From positions 1 to 64,000 of the forward strand of contig ONEK01000003.1 in NCBI GenBank assembly GCA_900316855.1: 64,000 nt of DNA, read 5' to 3'. The number at the start of each line of letters is the position of its first letter. Position 1 is the first letter of the stretch. The position numbers were made by a program, and so were the translations under genes. This DNA comes from an uncultured Lachnospiraceae bacterium. GTDB taxonomy: Bacteria > Bacillota > Clostridia > Lachnospirales > Lachnospiraceae. This document shows positions 17,548 to 26,994 of the stretch, one piece after another. Under the pieces are notes generated by a model. It did no database searches. It saw nothing but the letters and a program-made list of their open reading frames with translations, and had not been told where the DNA came from.

Positions 17548-18579
17548 CTACAGCTTTTTCTCATCGTACCCGAACTGCTTCAGGGCTCCCGCGTCGTCCT
17601 TCCAGTCCCGGCGGACCTTCACAAACAGCTGCAGGTTGACCCTGCAGCCGGTCATGTTTTCAATATCCACGCGGGCTGCGGTGCCTATTTTCCGCAGCAT
17701 CTGCCCGCCGGCGCCGATGATAATGCCTTTATGCGCCTCGCGCTCGCAGATAATGTCCGCCTCGAGATCGCAGATTTCATCCTGCCGGATCTTAGCTTTC
17801 CCCTTCTGCTCTGCAGCGGACAGAGCACCAGCCGTTTTCGGGGGCTTCCGTTTCCGGAAATGCATCTTACGGATGACGACGGCGATTCCGTGCGGCACCT
17901 CTTCCTGCAGCAGACGGAGGGTCTTCTCCCTGATGATCTCCGCGGCGATGTCCCGCTCCGTCTCCGTTGTCACGGTGTCTTCCCCATAGAACGGTTCCCC
18001 CTCCGGAAGCTTTTCAAAGAGGGAAGCCTTCAGGTCCCCGATTCCTTCCCCGGTGCGGCTCGAAACCGGAATAATGTCCGGCAGCTCCTCTCCTGTCATC
18101 TTCCTCCAGGCATCCGCACAGGCATTTATGACAGGCAGGACCTCCGCTTTTTTTACTGTGTCGCGTTTCGTGATGACGAGGATGACGGGTGCTTTGACCC
18201 CGGCCAGCTCCTTCAGGATCGCACGGTCCTCCTCGTCCAGCTTCGCGAGGGGATCCGCGGCTTCCTGTCCGTTTGCCGTCCTCCGGACGCGCGGTTCCAT
18301 CAGCCACAGAATGCAGTCCGCCTCAGCGAGCTTCGACCTGGCTGCTTTCAGCATATATCTGCCGAGCCTGTCCTTCATCACCCGCATGCCCGGCGTATCC
18401 AGGAACACGATCTGCCCCCGCTCCTCCGTATAGACGGTTCGGATATCCCGCCTCGTCGTCTGCGGTTTATAGCTGGTGATCGCGATTTTCTGACCGATCA
18501 GCGTATTCATCAGGGTCGACTTGCCGACGTTCGGCTTCCCGATAATGGTTACAAAACCTGCCTTTGCCATTTTTTCCAT
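17548..18579 (-). CDS. era: GTPase Era with two insertions
   Basis: Era is the KH-domain GTPase needed for 16S rRNA and 30S subunit maturation. Seen: G1 GKPNVGKST, switch KPQTTRRDIRTV, G3 DTPG, a G4 motif reading TKRD where NKxD is usual, and a C-terminal KH domain with GAGGQMLRKIG. At 343 aa it exceeds the usual 300. Extra residues sit after MEPRVRRT in the G domain and, about 20-25 aa, at the junction before the KH domain (lysine/alanine-rich, around KPPKTAGALSAAEQKGKAK). Start 18579 was chosen because the preceding frame is not conserved-looking and AGG stands 7 nt before it. Confidence 0.95.
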   Translation of the reverse strand: MEKMAKAGFVTIIGKPNVGKSTLMNTLIGQKIAITSYKPQTTRRDIRTVYTEERGQIVFLDTPGMRVMKDRLGRYMLKAARSKLAEADCILWLMEPRVRRTANGQEAADPLAKLDEEDRAILKELAGVKAPVILVITKRDTVKKAEVLPVINACADAWRKMTGEELPDIIPVSSRTGEGIGDLKASLFEKLPEGEPFYGEDTVTTETERDIAAEIIREKTLRLLQEEVPHGIAVVIRKMHFRKRKPPKTAGALSAAEQKGKAKIRQDEICDLEADIICEREAHKGIIIGAGGQMLRKIGTAARVDIENMTGCRVNLQLFVKVRRDWKDDAGALKQFGYDEKKL

Positions 18580-18679
18580 CTCTATGCCTGCCTTCGCTAT
18601 CCGGCAATCCGGCGTATCACTGACGGTAATATGACGGATTATCCGCAGCTGTGCTGTCACCGGAAAACGGAACACATCG

Positions 18680-21600
18680 TCACGTCAGCGGCTCAATGCT
18701 CCGGAACAGCTCTTTATGCTCCTCGATTTTGCCTGCCCTGCCCACGACGCAGATACAGCCGTCGCGAAGGAACGCATCCACAAGACCGCCGAGTGCACGG
18801 ATATCCGCTGCATCGCAGCCAAGGACCTCATCGCGCTCCTTCTGCCTGTCTTCCATCGTGCAGTTCGCAAGATACCCGGAGAGGCCGTACCTGCCGTACA
18901 TCGAGGGAGTAAGCGGCCGGTCCAGGGAGGAAACCGCACCGATCACATACTGGGTCATCGTGCGTTCGTCCGCGTCGAACGATCGGAGATATTCTCCCGC
19001 CTTTTCAAACGTTTCCACGCTTCTCAAAAGATGCGGATCCCGGAATGTCACAAAATACGCCGTTCCGTCCTTCGCAAAGCCGGACATACACCCGTAGGCG
19101 CCGCCCTTCATACGGATGCGCTTCCACAGGTAGTCATAGCCCAGGATCACCTTCAGGACACGGAGCGCTCCCGTGTAGGCATAGCCCTTGTTCAGGAAAT
19201 TGCCCGCGCGGCAGACGAACTGCACCTGTCCGGCGGTCGTAAAGGCTTCATTCTTCTGTACGGGAACCGGCCGGAAGGGTGCGTCATCCGTAAGCTTCCC
19301 GGACAGCGGTTCCCCGTCCGCCGTCTGAGTCCGCTCCCCGATTCCGCCGAACAGACTCTGCTCCAGCTCCCGGACCTTCGGGATCACTTCATCAATCTGC
19401 TCCGCGGAGCCCGTGATGTCAAACAGAAGGTTCTCCGGACGGAAAATATTCTCCGCTATGGCTTCGAGTGTCTGCTTCAGCTCATCTTCCGCTTCATCGA
19501 AATCCGTGCAGATCCGGTCCAGCGTCCGGTAGCCCCCGATCCCCGAGAGCAAATCCATGATGGCACCGGTCCGGGAAAAATACGACGCTGCCCTGCCGGC
19601 CGCGGTTCCGTGTCCGGACTCCGCAAGATCGGTACGCGCCGCAGACCTCTCTTCCTCCAGAACCTCGCGGATGCGCATCCCGTCCCTGTATTTCGTCCCC
19701 GTCAGGATTTCCTTTACAAGCTCCAGCGCATGGCTCACATTTTCGTGCAGGACCTTGCAGCTGACCTCGAACGTCACCCTGTACTGATCCGGATTGTGTG
19801 CGTTGTTGTAGGCAGACAGGGTTCCCCCGATCCCGCCGGTCCAGATATTGATCTCGTGGTCAAGCTCCGCGTAGCTGTAATGCTCCGTGTCCAGCACACC
19901 GAACACCGTCTTGAAAATTCCCAGATACGGGAACAGCTTCTTTGGAAAGTCCGTGATGTCAAAGACGAACGTCATATAGTCGATGCCGCCGGTAAACAGG
20001 GGATGGGTCATCACGTTCAGATCCCCGTCGGCACGCAGTTCATTTACATAGGGCAGCGCCTTTTGGCCAAGATCCTGCCTGGACAGAAGCGGTATCCGCC
20101 TGAGATTCTCCTCCGTATCCGGCGTCTCCTGGAATTTCCGGAGGCTTTCCTGATCCAGTGCGATCTGATGCTTCTCACCGGCAGAAAGTCCCTGCGCAAA
20201 TGCCTTCATCTTCTCTTTCTGCCGCGCGGCAGAGCGCTTCGTCATGCCGGGGTCGGGAGTCAGAAGGACGATACTCTTGTGCGGATTCTCCAGTATCCAC
20301 TTCCTGATGATTTTCTCGAACGCACCCTCTGCTGCGTCCCTCCGGAGCTCGTCGAACAGGCCGCCGAGTTCCAGGTTATCCCAGGCCGCTTCGTCGCTGT
20401 ACAGCCAGCTGTCCAGCATATCGAGGCCGAAAATCAGCCCCTTCGGGTAGCTTCCGAAATCCGCCTCGCGGTAATGGAATTCCAGCGTGTTGATGCCCGC
20501 GAGGACCGACTTCGGGTCCAGGCCTTCCCGGACAATCTGACCCAGCGTGTCCTCGATTGTGCGGACGAATTCGCCCTTCTGATCCTCCCGCGCGTATTTG
20601 GCCGTGACGGACCAGTACGGCTCCAGGACGCCCGCGTCATACAGGGAATCCACATCCTGTCCGATGCCCTTGCGGCGGAGCGCTTCCTTCACCGGTGCTC
20701 CCTCGCTGTCACACAGGACAACGTCCAGTACCCGGAACGCCAGGTTCAGCTTCTGCCTTTCCTTTCCCGGCAGGACATCCATCGGGAGAGCGAGGTTATA
20801 GGACAGATAGGCTTTCCCTTCCGGATCTTCGCCGTCGAGAATGGCATAGGGGAACGATGCCTCGACCGGCTCCGTGAATTCCTTCTGGCGCCGGATCGCG
20901 GAGTCAATGGCAAGGTGCTCATACTGTCCGAGATAGGCCTCGTCGAGATAGCGAAGCCTCTCCTCCATATCCATGTCACCATACAGGAAAATATAGCTGT
21001 TGGACGGGTGGTAATAGCGCCTGTGAAAATCGAGATAGGCCTCATACGTCAGCGTCGGGATGACGTCGGGATCTCCTCCGGAGACGATGGAATACGTGGT
21101 GTCCGGGAAAAGAGTGGCCAGTACCTTGTCGTTCAGGACATCATCCGGTGAGGACATGGCGCCCTTCATCTCGTTGTATACCACGCCGTTGACGGTGATT
21201 TCCCCGTTCTCGTCAATCGTCTGGTCCTCCCGCTCGGGCATCTCATAGTGCCAGCCCTCCTGGCGGAAAATATTCTGCTCCGTGTAGATATTCGGATGAA
21301 ATACAGCATCCAGATACACGTGCATGAGATTGTCAAAGTCCTTCTCATTGGTCGACGCGACCGGATAGACCGTCTTGTCCGGGTACGTCATGGCATTGAG
21401 AAACGTATTGAGGGAACCCTTGACTACTTCAATGAAGGGATCCTTCACCGGAAAATCACGTGACCCGCACAGGACCGTGTGTTCAATGATGTGCGCAACA
21501 CCCGTCGAATCCTTCGGCGGAGTCCGGAACGCAATGTAGAACACCTTGTTGGTGTCGCCGTTCGGCAGGATCGCTATGCGGGCGCCCGTCTTCTTATGGC

Positions 21601-21715
21601 GCAGCAGGAAGCTGTCCGAATTGATATCCGGAAGATACCTGTGCTCTTCAATCTCATAGGCACCGATGGCACGGATCCTGTCCTCCGTTATGGAATGAAA
21701 TTCCTTTTCCTCCAT
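18680..21715 (-). CDS. M16C zinc metallopeptidase, presequence-protease-like
   Basis: Large clamshell peptidase of the insulinase superfamily, M16C branch, which cuts short unfolded peptides. Seen: inverted zinc motif HIIEH within VAHIIEHTVLCGS near residue 95, followed by the downstream glutamate region NAMTYPDKTVYPVAS, and four repeated M16 domains over 1011 aa, matching PreP-type enzymes. No signal peptide is present, so it should act in the cytoplasm. It lies 100 bp after the lipoprotein's hairpin spacer and is followed by era. A tandem hairpin repeat (21758-22017) forms its 5' flank. Confidence 0.92.
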   Translation of the reverse strand: MEEKEFHSITEDRIRAIGAYEIEEHRYLPDINSDSFLLRHKKTGARIAILPNGDTNKVFYIAFRTPPKDSTGVAHIIEHTVLCGSRDFPVKDPFIEVVKGSLNTFLNAMTYPDKTVYPVASTNEKDFDNLMHVYLDAVFHPNIYTEQNIFRQEGWHYEMPEREDQTIDENGEITVNGVVYNEMKGAMSSPDDVLNDKVLATLFPDTTYSIVSGGDPDVIPTLTYEAYLDFHRRYYHPSNSYIFLYGDMDMEERLRYLDEAYLGQYEHLAIDSAIRRQKEFTEPVEASFPYAILDGEDPEGKAYLSYNLALPMDVLPGKERQKLNLAFRVLDVVLCDSEGAPVKEALRRKGIGQDVDSLYDAGVLEPYWSVTAKYAREDQKGEFVRTIEDTLGQIVREGLDPKSVLAGINTLEFHYREADFGSYPKGLIFGLDMLDSWLYSDEAAWDNLELGGLFDELRRDAAEGAFEKIIRKWILENPHKSIVLLTPDPGMTKRSAARQKEKMKAFAQGLSAGEKHQIALDQESLRKFQETPDTEENLRRIPLLSRQDLGQKALPYVNELRADGDLNVMTHPLFTGGIDYMTFVFDITDFPKKLFPYLGIFKTVFGVLDTEHYSYAELDHEINIWTGGIGGTLSAYNNAHNPDQYRVTFEVSCKVLHENVSHALELVKEILTGTKYRDGMRIREVLEEERSAARTDLAESGHGTAAGRAASYFSRTGAIMDLLSGIGGYRTLDRICTDFDEAEDELKQTLEAIAENIFRPENLLFDITGSAEQIDEVIPKVRELEQSLFGGIGERTQTADGEPLSGKLTDDAPFRPVPVQKNEAFTTAGQVQFVCRAGNFLNKGYAYTGALRVLKVILGYDYLWKRIRMKGGAYGCMSGFAKDGTAYFVTFRDPHLLRSVETFEKAGEYLRSFDADERTMTQYVIGAVSSLDRPLTPSMYGRYGLSGYLANCTMEDRQKERDEVLGCDAADIRALGGLVDAFLRDGCICVVGRAGKIEEHKELFRSIEPLT

Positions 21716-21757
21716 GTGCTGTCAAACTCCTTGTGTCTTAAACTTCTCTTCTATATC

Positions 21758-22017
21758 CCTGCGTCAGCAGGCATCCATCACGGAAAATTCGCGAAGGCGG
21801 TTTTCCGTGTATGATCACAGGTCGAGTGCCGCAGGCACCGACCGGGTTTCGAATGATCCGCATCGGCGGATCATTCAAACTTACCTCCCATGCCTGCGCC
21901 AGCAGGCATCCATCACGGAAAATCCGCGAAGGCGGTTTTCCGTGTATGATCACAGGTCGAGTGCCGCAGGCACCGACCGGGTTTCGAATGATCCGCATCG
22001 GCGGATCATTCAAACTT
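21758..22017. repeat. Tandem duplication of a 125-bp four-hairpin cassette
   Basis: Copies at 21758-21882 and 21893-22017 are offset by 135 bp and differ at only two bases by eye. Each holds module A (21758-21771), module B (21779-21809: CACGGAAAA, bulge, YCGC-GAAG-GCGG, TTTTCCGTG), a stem GGTCGAGTGCC/GGCACCGACC (21820-21843) and a perfect 10-bp stem AATGATCCGC/GCGGATCATT (21852-21875). The second copy ends on the stop codon of the upstream lipoprotein gene; the first ends about 40 bp before the peptidase start. Confidence 0.9.
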
Positions 22018-22634
22018 TATTTCACTGCTTTGGCCAGCTCCTGCGCCGCGTTGACCGAGACAGGATTTCCCTGGGTCTCGACGGCGAACGAATAGTCTCC
22101 CTTCGTCCACGTTGTAAGGCAGACGCGGCCCTGGTCACTGAAGATATTCGCCTTCTGGTTTTTTCCGATCTTTACTTCCGCGGTATTCCTGTATTCCTGG
22201 TAGTCGCCGCTGATGTCCTCTTTGCCGGCTCCCTTGCGGATCATCAGGATCTCCTTTCCGGATTTGTCATAATAGCTGACCTGAATCAGTGCATCCTGAA
22301 TGACCTGAATGCTGTAGGAATCCATGGTCAGATTCTTCACTTCCTTCTCCATGATGCCCTGGACCTTGTCGAGAGAAGGCACGGAAAGGTCGAAACCGGC
22401 AAGCTTTGCGGCTTCGTCGATGTCCCTGCATTCCGTAAAAGGATTAGCAGTGCCGGCTACTTCGATGGCAGTCGGCGCGGTCTGTGAAATTTCGGATGTC
22501 CTGTTCTTACTGCAGCCGCACAAGGCCGCTGCAAGGCACAGTGTCAGGCAGAAAGCATGCAGAATCTGCAGCCTCTGTCTTCCCGCCTTTGTTCCGGATT
22601 CTGAAGCTGATGCCTGAAAATAATTCCACTTCAT
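22017..22634 (-). CDS. Lipoprotein of unknown function
   Basis: 205 aa. The ATG follows GGAGAGG at 6 nt. A long basic n-region precedes a hydrophobic stretch and the lipobox LCGC (Cys41), so the mature protein should be lipid-anchored outside the membrane. The mature part contains TANPFTECRDIDEAAKLAGF and alternating strands with SYYDKSGKEILMIRKG, a layout like the DUF4367-type domains found in clostridial lipoproteins; that assignment is tentative. It lies between the tmRNA gene and the M16C peptidase gene, in the same direction, and its stop codon overlaps the hairpin repeat. Confidence 0.7.
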   Translation of the reverse strand: MKWNYFQASASESGTKAGRQRLQILHAFCLTLCLAAALCGCSKNRTSEISQTAPTAIEVAGTANPFTECRDIDEAAKLAGFDLSVPSLDKVQGIMEKEVKNLTMDSYSIQVIQDALIQVSYYDKSGKEILMIRKGAGKEDISGDYQEYRNTAEVKIGKNQKANIFSDQGRVCLTTWTKGDYSFAVETQGNPVSVNAAQELAKAVK

Positions 22635-22679
22635 AAGTGACCTCTCCGACTTACTTTTGATGATTAATGGGCTTCAGAT

Positions 22680-22718
22680 AAAAGATCGACTTCCGGGCAA
22701 GCTCGAAGTCGATCTTTT
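22680..22718 (-). terminator. Second hairpin downstream of tmRNA
   Basis: A 14-bp perfect stem (AAAAGATCGACTTC and its complement, loop 22694-22704) stands between the tmRNA terminator and the lipoprotein gene. Its A/T-rich ends suit a back-up terminator, or a leader structure of the next gene. Confidence 0.5.
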
Positions 22719-22737
22719 GCCCTCAGCCCTGCGGTTC

Positions 22738-22771
22738 AAAAAAATCGTGGCTGTTTGCGCAGCCACGATTT
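22738..22771 (-). terminator. Terminator of ssrA
   Basis: AAATCGTGGCTG and its complement (22742-22753, 22760-22771) form a 12-bp stem. On the minus strand it directly follows the tmRNA 3' end and runs into seven T residues. Confidence 0.92.
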
Positions 22772-22779
22772 CCGGTTAG

Positions 22780-23131
22780 TGGATTAGACGGGAATCGAAC
22801 CCGTGTCCAAAAGCCCCTCCCCTGTCCTTCTACTATCGTAGTTTGTTACTTCTGCCCTGCGGCGTTTCCCTCGTATGAACGGAGAGCAAACACTCCACTC
22901 ATGTCAGTAGCTCCTGATACGCCCGCGGAACCGGAGCAGGTTCCGTGTCGTTTCCTGTGATCTCGACGCCGTATCCGAATTGCACAGGTACAACTCAGGC
23001 GACGCTGACTGCGATCAGGCAGCCAGGGCTAAATCGTTACGATTAGCGTTTATATTTAGGTTTGCCGTTTGACGATCGGCTTCGGATAGCTTCTCCAGTT
23101 TCAGAACCCCTGTCGAAACCTTTACTAACCC
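22780..23131 (-). ncRNA. ssrA: Transfer-messenger RNA (tmRNA)
   Basis: tmRNA rescues stalled ribosomes with SmpB and tags the peptide for proteolysis. Seen: the T-arm ACGGGTTCGATTCCCGT and acceptor strand CTAATCC near 22780-22800 pairing with GGGTTAG at the 5' end (23131), plus the hallmark GGTTTCGACAGG. The tag frame (23065 down to 23015) begins at GCA and reads ANLNINANRNDLALAA then TGA. The 3' CCA is not encoded (A then CTA). Length about 352 nt is normal. It lies downstream of smpB, has its own promoter-like sequence, and ends at a strong terminator. Confidence 0.96.
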
Positions 23132-23187
23132 TTATGATTCCCCTACCCGCGGCGGCCGCGGGAAACACGGGATTTTCAACTGAGCAC

Positions 23188-23216
23188 ATGATAACATCCG
23201 GCGGCTCTGCTGAAAA
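23188..23216 (-). promoter_or_regulatory. Probable ssrA promoter
   Basis: On the minus strand TTTTCA (23211-23216) and TATCAT (23188-23193) are separated by 17 bp, about 57 bp before the mature tmRNA 5' end. A GC-rich hairpin (CCCGCGG/CCGCGGG) lies in the predicted precursor between them. Confidence 0.5.
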
Positions 23217-23262
23217 GTGTGCAATCGTGAAAATTTCATGAATTATCCGGACACAATCATCT

Positions 23263-23730
23263 TCAGCCGCGGTATACGTCCTTGTAATCGCGCTCGGCTT
23301 CGCGGCGCATGTCGTTTTTCTTAAGGCTCTCCCGCTTGTCATAGGCGTGCTTGCCCCTCGCAAGGCCGATCTGCACCTTTGCGCGTCCTTCTTTCAGGTA
23401 GACCTCCAGGGGGACGAGGGTATAGCCCTTTGCCTCGACAGCCGCCCCCAGCTTCAGGATCTCGTTCTTATGCAGCAGGAGGCGCCTTCTGCGCAGGGGA
23501 TCCCGGTTGAAGATATTGCCTTTTTCATAGGGACTGATATTCATGCCCTCGACCCAGGCTTCGCCATTGTCAATATCAACATAGGCTTCTTTGATGGAGA
23601 CCCTGCCCTGACGGATGGATTTGATTTCCGTACCGTACAGCTCGATGCCTGCCTCGTATTTTTCCTCTATGAAATAGTCATGATAAGCCTTTTTGTTGCC
23701 GGCGATCAGTTTGATACTTTCTTTGGCCAT
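23263..23730 (-). CDS. smpB: SsrA-binding protein SmpB
   Basis: SmpB carries tmRNA into the ribosomal A site. Seen: [17 protein letters not shown], the OB-barrel signature [31 protein letters not shown], and the basic tail [19 protein letters not shown]. 155 aa is normal. The ATG at 23730 follows GGGGG at 7 nt; a GTG at 23751 that overlaps the rnr stop is less likely. It lies between rnr and ssrA, the standard functional block. Confidence 0.97.
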   Translation of the reverse strand: MAKESIKLIAGNKKAYHDYFIEEKYEAGIELYGTEIKSIRQGRVSIKEAYVDIDNGEAWVEGMNISPYEKGNIFNRDPLRRRRLLLHKNEILKLGAAVEAKGYTLVPLEVYLKEGRAKVQIGLARGKHAYDKRESLKKNDMRREAERDYKDVYRG

Positions 23731-23747
23731 GTTACCCCCGATTCCGC

Positions 23748-26024
23748 TCACCTGTGGTGATGATGTCTGTGTCTTCCGTGATCCGGACGAAAGGCAGAGC
23801 CGTCTTTTCTCACTCTTTTCGGACGGCCCGGATCCGCCCCCTGTCTGTTTTCATGCCGGGCCTGTCTTTTTCCCGCCGGTGATTCCGGCATGTCGGACAG
23901 CGTAAAGTCAATCTGCCGTGCCTGAACATCCGCGGCGGCGGCAATCACCTTCACCTTCTGACCGAGGCGGAACGTCCGCCCCGTACGCTCTCCAACGAGG
24001 GAATTGGATGCTTCGTCGTAATTATAATAGTCATCTGTCAGCGATGCCACCGGCACCATGCCCTCCACGGTGTTGGGCAGCTGCACATAGAAGCCCCAGC
24101 CTGTCACGCCGTCGATGACTCCGCCGAACGTCTCACCCAGATGACCGTGCATCCATTCCGTCTTCTTCTGCTTGTCCGTTTCCCGTTCCGCCTCATCGGC
24201 CCGCCGCTCCATCGAGGAGGACTGGCTGCAGACCGCCGGCAGGATGGACTGATAATGCTCCGTCCTTTTACCCGTCAGCTTTCCGTGCAGGTATTCCTTG
24301 ATAATCCGGTGAATCTGCAGGTCAGGATAGCGGCGGATCGGGGAGGTGAAGTGGCAGTAATATTTCAGTGCCAGCCCGAAGTGTCCGTCGCAGGATGTCG
24401 TATATTCGGCACGCTGCATGGAGCGCAGCGTCATCATGGAGATCATGGACTCCTCCGGCGTGCCCTTCAGCTCCTCCAGAAGCTTCTGGATTTCCTTCGG
24501 ATGCACATCGTGTCCCGGAAGGTGATAGCCGTAGTTGCTGATGAAGCGGGACAGCTGGGCAATCTTATCCTCGGACGGCTGTCCGTGCGTGCGGTAAACG
24601 AACGGAAGCTGCAGCCGGCAGAAAGTCTGCGCGACCGTGGCGTTGGCCATCAGCATGAAGTCCTCGATCATGTCCGTTGCTTCATTGCGCTTATGCGGAA
24701 CGATCTGCACCGGAATTCCCGCTTCATTCAGAATGATATCGCATTCCGAGGACTCGAATTCCAGGGAGCCGCGGGCGATCCGTGCCCTGGCCAGAATCCT
24801 CGCCAGTCTCCTTGCCCTGCGCAGCATCGCGGCAATTTTATGGGATTTTCCTTTGATCCCGCGCCTGACCCCCTGGAGCTGAAGCTGCTGCAGGATTTCC
24901 GTCTCATCCTTCTCGTTGAACAGGCTCATGACGCCGGGATAGGAAAGCTTTGCGTCCGAACGGATCACGGTTTCCGCAACGCGGCTGTCCGTCACGGTCC
25001 CCTTCCTGTCCAGCGTCATGATGCAGGACAGGGCGAAACGGTCCTCTCCCGGGTTTAGGGAGCAGATGCCGTTTGAAAGCTCATGCGGCAGCATCGGTAT
25101 CACGCGGTCCACGAGATAATTCGATGTCGCGCGCTGCAGCGCCTCTTTGTCCAGGGCGCTGCCCTCCTTCACATAGCCCGCAACATCCGCGATATGAACG
25201 CCAAGAATCCAGTGATCCCCCACCTTCTCCACGGAGATGGCGTCATCGATGTCCTTCGTGTCCGGTCCGTCAATGGTTACCGTCGTGATATCGCGCCAGT
25301 CCTCCCGGACATATTCCTCTGTCTCATGGCCGGCTCCGGCAGGTGTCTCCAGGTCAGCTCCAACAGGCTCTTTCGGCTCCGGGAACTCCTGCAGGGCAGG
25401 CCCGATGGTCTGGGGAATCCTCCGGACCTCCTTCATGACCTCCTCCGGAAACTCACCGGGCAGGTCATAGGCGCGGATGATGGACAGAATATCCACCCCG
25501 GGATCATCCATGTGCCCCAGAATCTCCGTCACCTTTCCCTTCAGCTGATGCTGGGCATTTCCCTTTCCGTCACCATAATCCGTGATTTTCACGACAACCT
25601 TGTGTCCGTTCACGGCATTCATGGAATCTTCCTGTGCCACCCGGATGTCAGAAGCAATCTTACGATTGTCCGGCGTCACAAAGCATTGATGATTCTGCCT
25701 TTCAAACGTTCCTACCAGATGATCGAACCCGCGGCTGACAATCCGGACGACCTCCGCCTCCCGGCGCTTTCCGTCCCTGCCGCCGAAGGAGGGCAGCAGC
25801 CGCACCTCCACGGTATCTCCGAAAAACGCGCCGCCCTTCTTATCCGGCGGCACGAACAGATCCTCTTCCATCCCCTCCACCGTCACGAATCCGAACCCCC
25901 TCGCATTCGCGTCAAACGTTCCCTGAAGGAGCTGTACCGGATGATTTGTCTGTTGATTCTGGTTTTCTTCTATTTTGTTACGGCTCATTTTCTCTTTCGT
26001 TTCTTCCTTTTGTAACTTCCTCAT
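23748..26024 (-). CDS. rnr: Ribonuclease R
   Basis: Processive 3'-5' exoribonuclease that degrades structured RNA and the non-stop mRNA released by tmRNA. Seen: N-terminal cold-shock domains ([16 protein letters not shown]), the RNB catalytic centre [16 protein letters not shown] with its metal-binding aspartates, [18 protein letters not shown], and a C-terminal S1 domain followed by a basic tail ending in histidines. 758 aa fits the family. Starts at 26024 and 25988 are both possible; neither has a strong ribosome site. It is followed closely by smpB and preceded by secG. Confidence 0.96.
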   Translation of the reverse strand: MRKLQKEETKEKMSRNKIEENQNQQTNHPVQLLQGTFDANARGFGFVTVEGMEEDLFVPPDKKGGAFFGDTVEVRLLPSFGGRDGKRREAEVVRIVSRGFDHLVGTFERQNHQCFVTPDNRKIASDIRVAQEDSMNAVNGHKVVVKITDYGDGKGNAQHQLKGKVTEILGHMDDPGVDILSIIRAYDLPGEFPEEVMKEVRRIPQTIGPALQEFPEPKEPVGADLETPAGAGHETEEYVREDWRDITTVTIDGPDTKDIDDAISVEKVGDHWILGVHIADVAGYVKEGSALDKEALQRATSNYLVDRVIPMLPHELSNGICSLNPGEDRFALSCIMTLDRKGTVTDSRVAETVIRSDAKLSYPGVMSLFNEKDETEILQQLQLQGVRRGIKGKSHKIAAMLRRARRLARILARARIARGSLEFESSECDIILNEAGIPVQIVPHKRNEATDMIEDFMLMANATVAQTFCRLQLPFVYRTHGQPSEDKIAQLSRFISNYGYHLPGHDVHPKEIQKLLEELKGTPEESMISMMTLRSMQRAEYTTSCDGHFGLALKYYCHFTSPIRRYPDLQIHRIIKEYLHGKLTGKRTEHYQSILPAVCSQSSSMERRADEAERETDKQKKTEWMHGHLGETFGGVIDGVTGWGFYVQLPNTVEGMVPVASLTDDYYNYDEASNSLVGERTGRTFRLGQKVKVIAAAADVQARQIDFTLSDMPESPAGKRQARHENRQGADPGRPKRVRKDGSAFRPDHGRHRHHHHR

Positions 26025-26633
26025 GTTTCTTTCTTTTGTTTCTTTCTTTTGTTTCCGGCTTCAGGTTCTTTCTAAAGCAAATGGTTTTTCAGGTTCTGCT
26101 TTTCACTATGTGCGTCTTCTTCCCGTCAATCCTGTATTTTTTACAGGGTAAAGATCTGTTTCAAATGCTTTATGCGTCCTGCCGGTTTTTTCACACCATA
26201 GCACATTCCATGCAAAACGCTTTATAAACTTTGTAAAGCAGATGAAATATATCCCTCTATGGTGAAAAAATTTATTGATTCCGGTTGGAAATATCCGTTT
26301 TTACGTCAAATATTGTAAAGCCGCAGGAACCGATCCATTCATAGCGAAAAAAATCCTTAGCAGAGCATTAAGCATATTTCCGCATTTCGCATAGGGTCAA
26401 AATCTGTCATTTCCGAAGGCTGGATTTCTAAAGCCGGCTCCACTCCTGCGTTTCCTGCAAATATTGCCCGACAGCTTCGCAGCTGTAAACAGCATGCTGC
26501 GCTGCTTTGCTGTGCCGGAATGATCCTCCGGCAACACAAAACGGCGCCCCATCCCGGGACGCCGTCATTATGCAGATTCCGTAATCAAAGCCAGGATCTG
26601 GCTCCAAAAGCATCTGACCCTGAAAAGTCCGGC
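26025..26633. other. Intergenic region between rnr and secG
   Basis: This 609-bp gap holds no gene-like frame. It includes the secG terminator (26541-26565), a small stem CCTGTA/TACAGG (26131-26147), and AT-rich tracts before rnr that may hold its promoter. Short antisense frames have no codon character or ribosome site. Confidence 0.6.
26541..26565 (-). terminator. Terminator of secG
   Basis: ACGGCG/CGCCGT with inner CCC/GGG pairs forms the stem; the minus-strand transcript leaves it into TTTTGTGTT, about 70 bp after the secG stop. Confidence 0.75.
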
Positions 26634-26873
26634 TCAGAACAGCTTCATGTTCAGCAGCACCGCCAGTGCGAAAAACAGCACACACAGCACGGTGGTTGCC
26701 TTCACAAGGCGTCCCTCCATGGAACGGCCCTTGTTCTTGCCCCAGTATGTGTCCGCAGCGCCGGCAATCGCCCCGAGTCCCTGGGACTTGCCTTCCTGCA
26801 TCAGGACGAGAACCGTCAGCACAACGCTGATCACAATCAAAGCAATGGTAACAATCCAACGAATAGCACTCAT
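26634..26873 (-). CDS. secG: Preprotein translocase subunit SecG
   Basis: Small SecYEG subunit that aids protein export. Seen: 79 aa, two membrane spans (about 5-25 and 57-76), the cytoplasmic loop LVLMQEGKSQGLGAIAG, and GAADTYWGKNKGRSMEG, all typical of SecG. It is the first gene of the conserved secG-rnr-smpB-ssrA neighbourhood. TATAAT stands about 20 bp before the start, without a clear -35 box. Confidence 0.95.
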   Translation of the reverse strand: MSAIRWIVTIALIVISVVLTVLVLMQEGKSQGLGAIAGAADTYWGKNKGRSMEGRLVKATTVLCVLFFALAVLLNMKLF

Positions 26874-26994
26874 CTGTAAACTTCCCTGATTATATTACGA
26901 CAAGCCACAATGTGGCCGCATACCACGAATTTATAGCATAGATTTATGGTTCTTGCAAGCTTGGCTGCGATGCCTGCGGCATCCGGCTAAAAGC

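Noticed and set aside
21738..22013. Minus-strand frame across the tandem repeat encoding a repetitive protein
   Set aside because: The repeat in the frame is a by-product of the DNA duplication; there is no ribosome site and the sequence is made of hairpin arms.
26025..26633. Small gene between rnr and secG
   Set aside because: Only short frames without ribosome sites or recognisable sequence are present; one is antisense to the rnr start.
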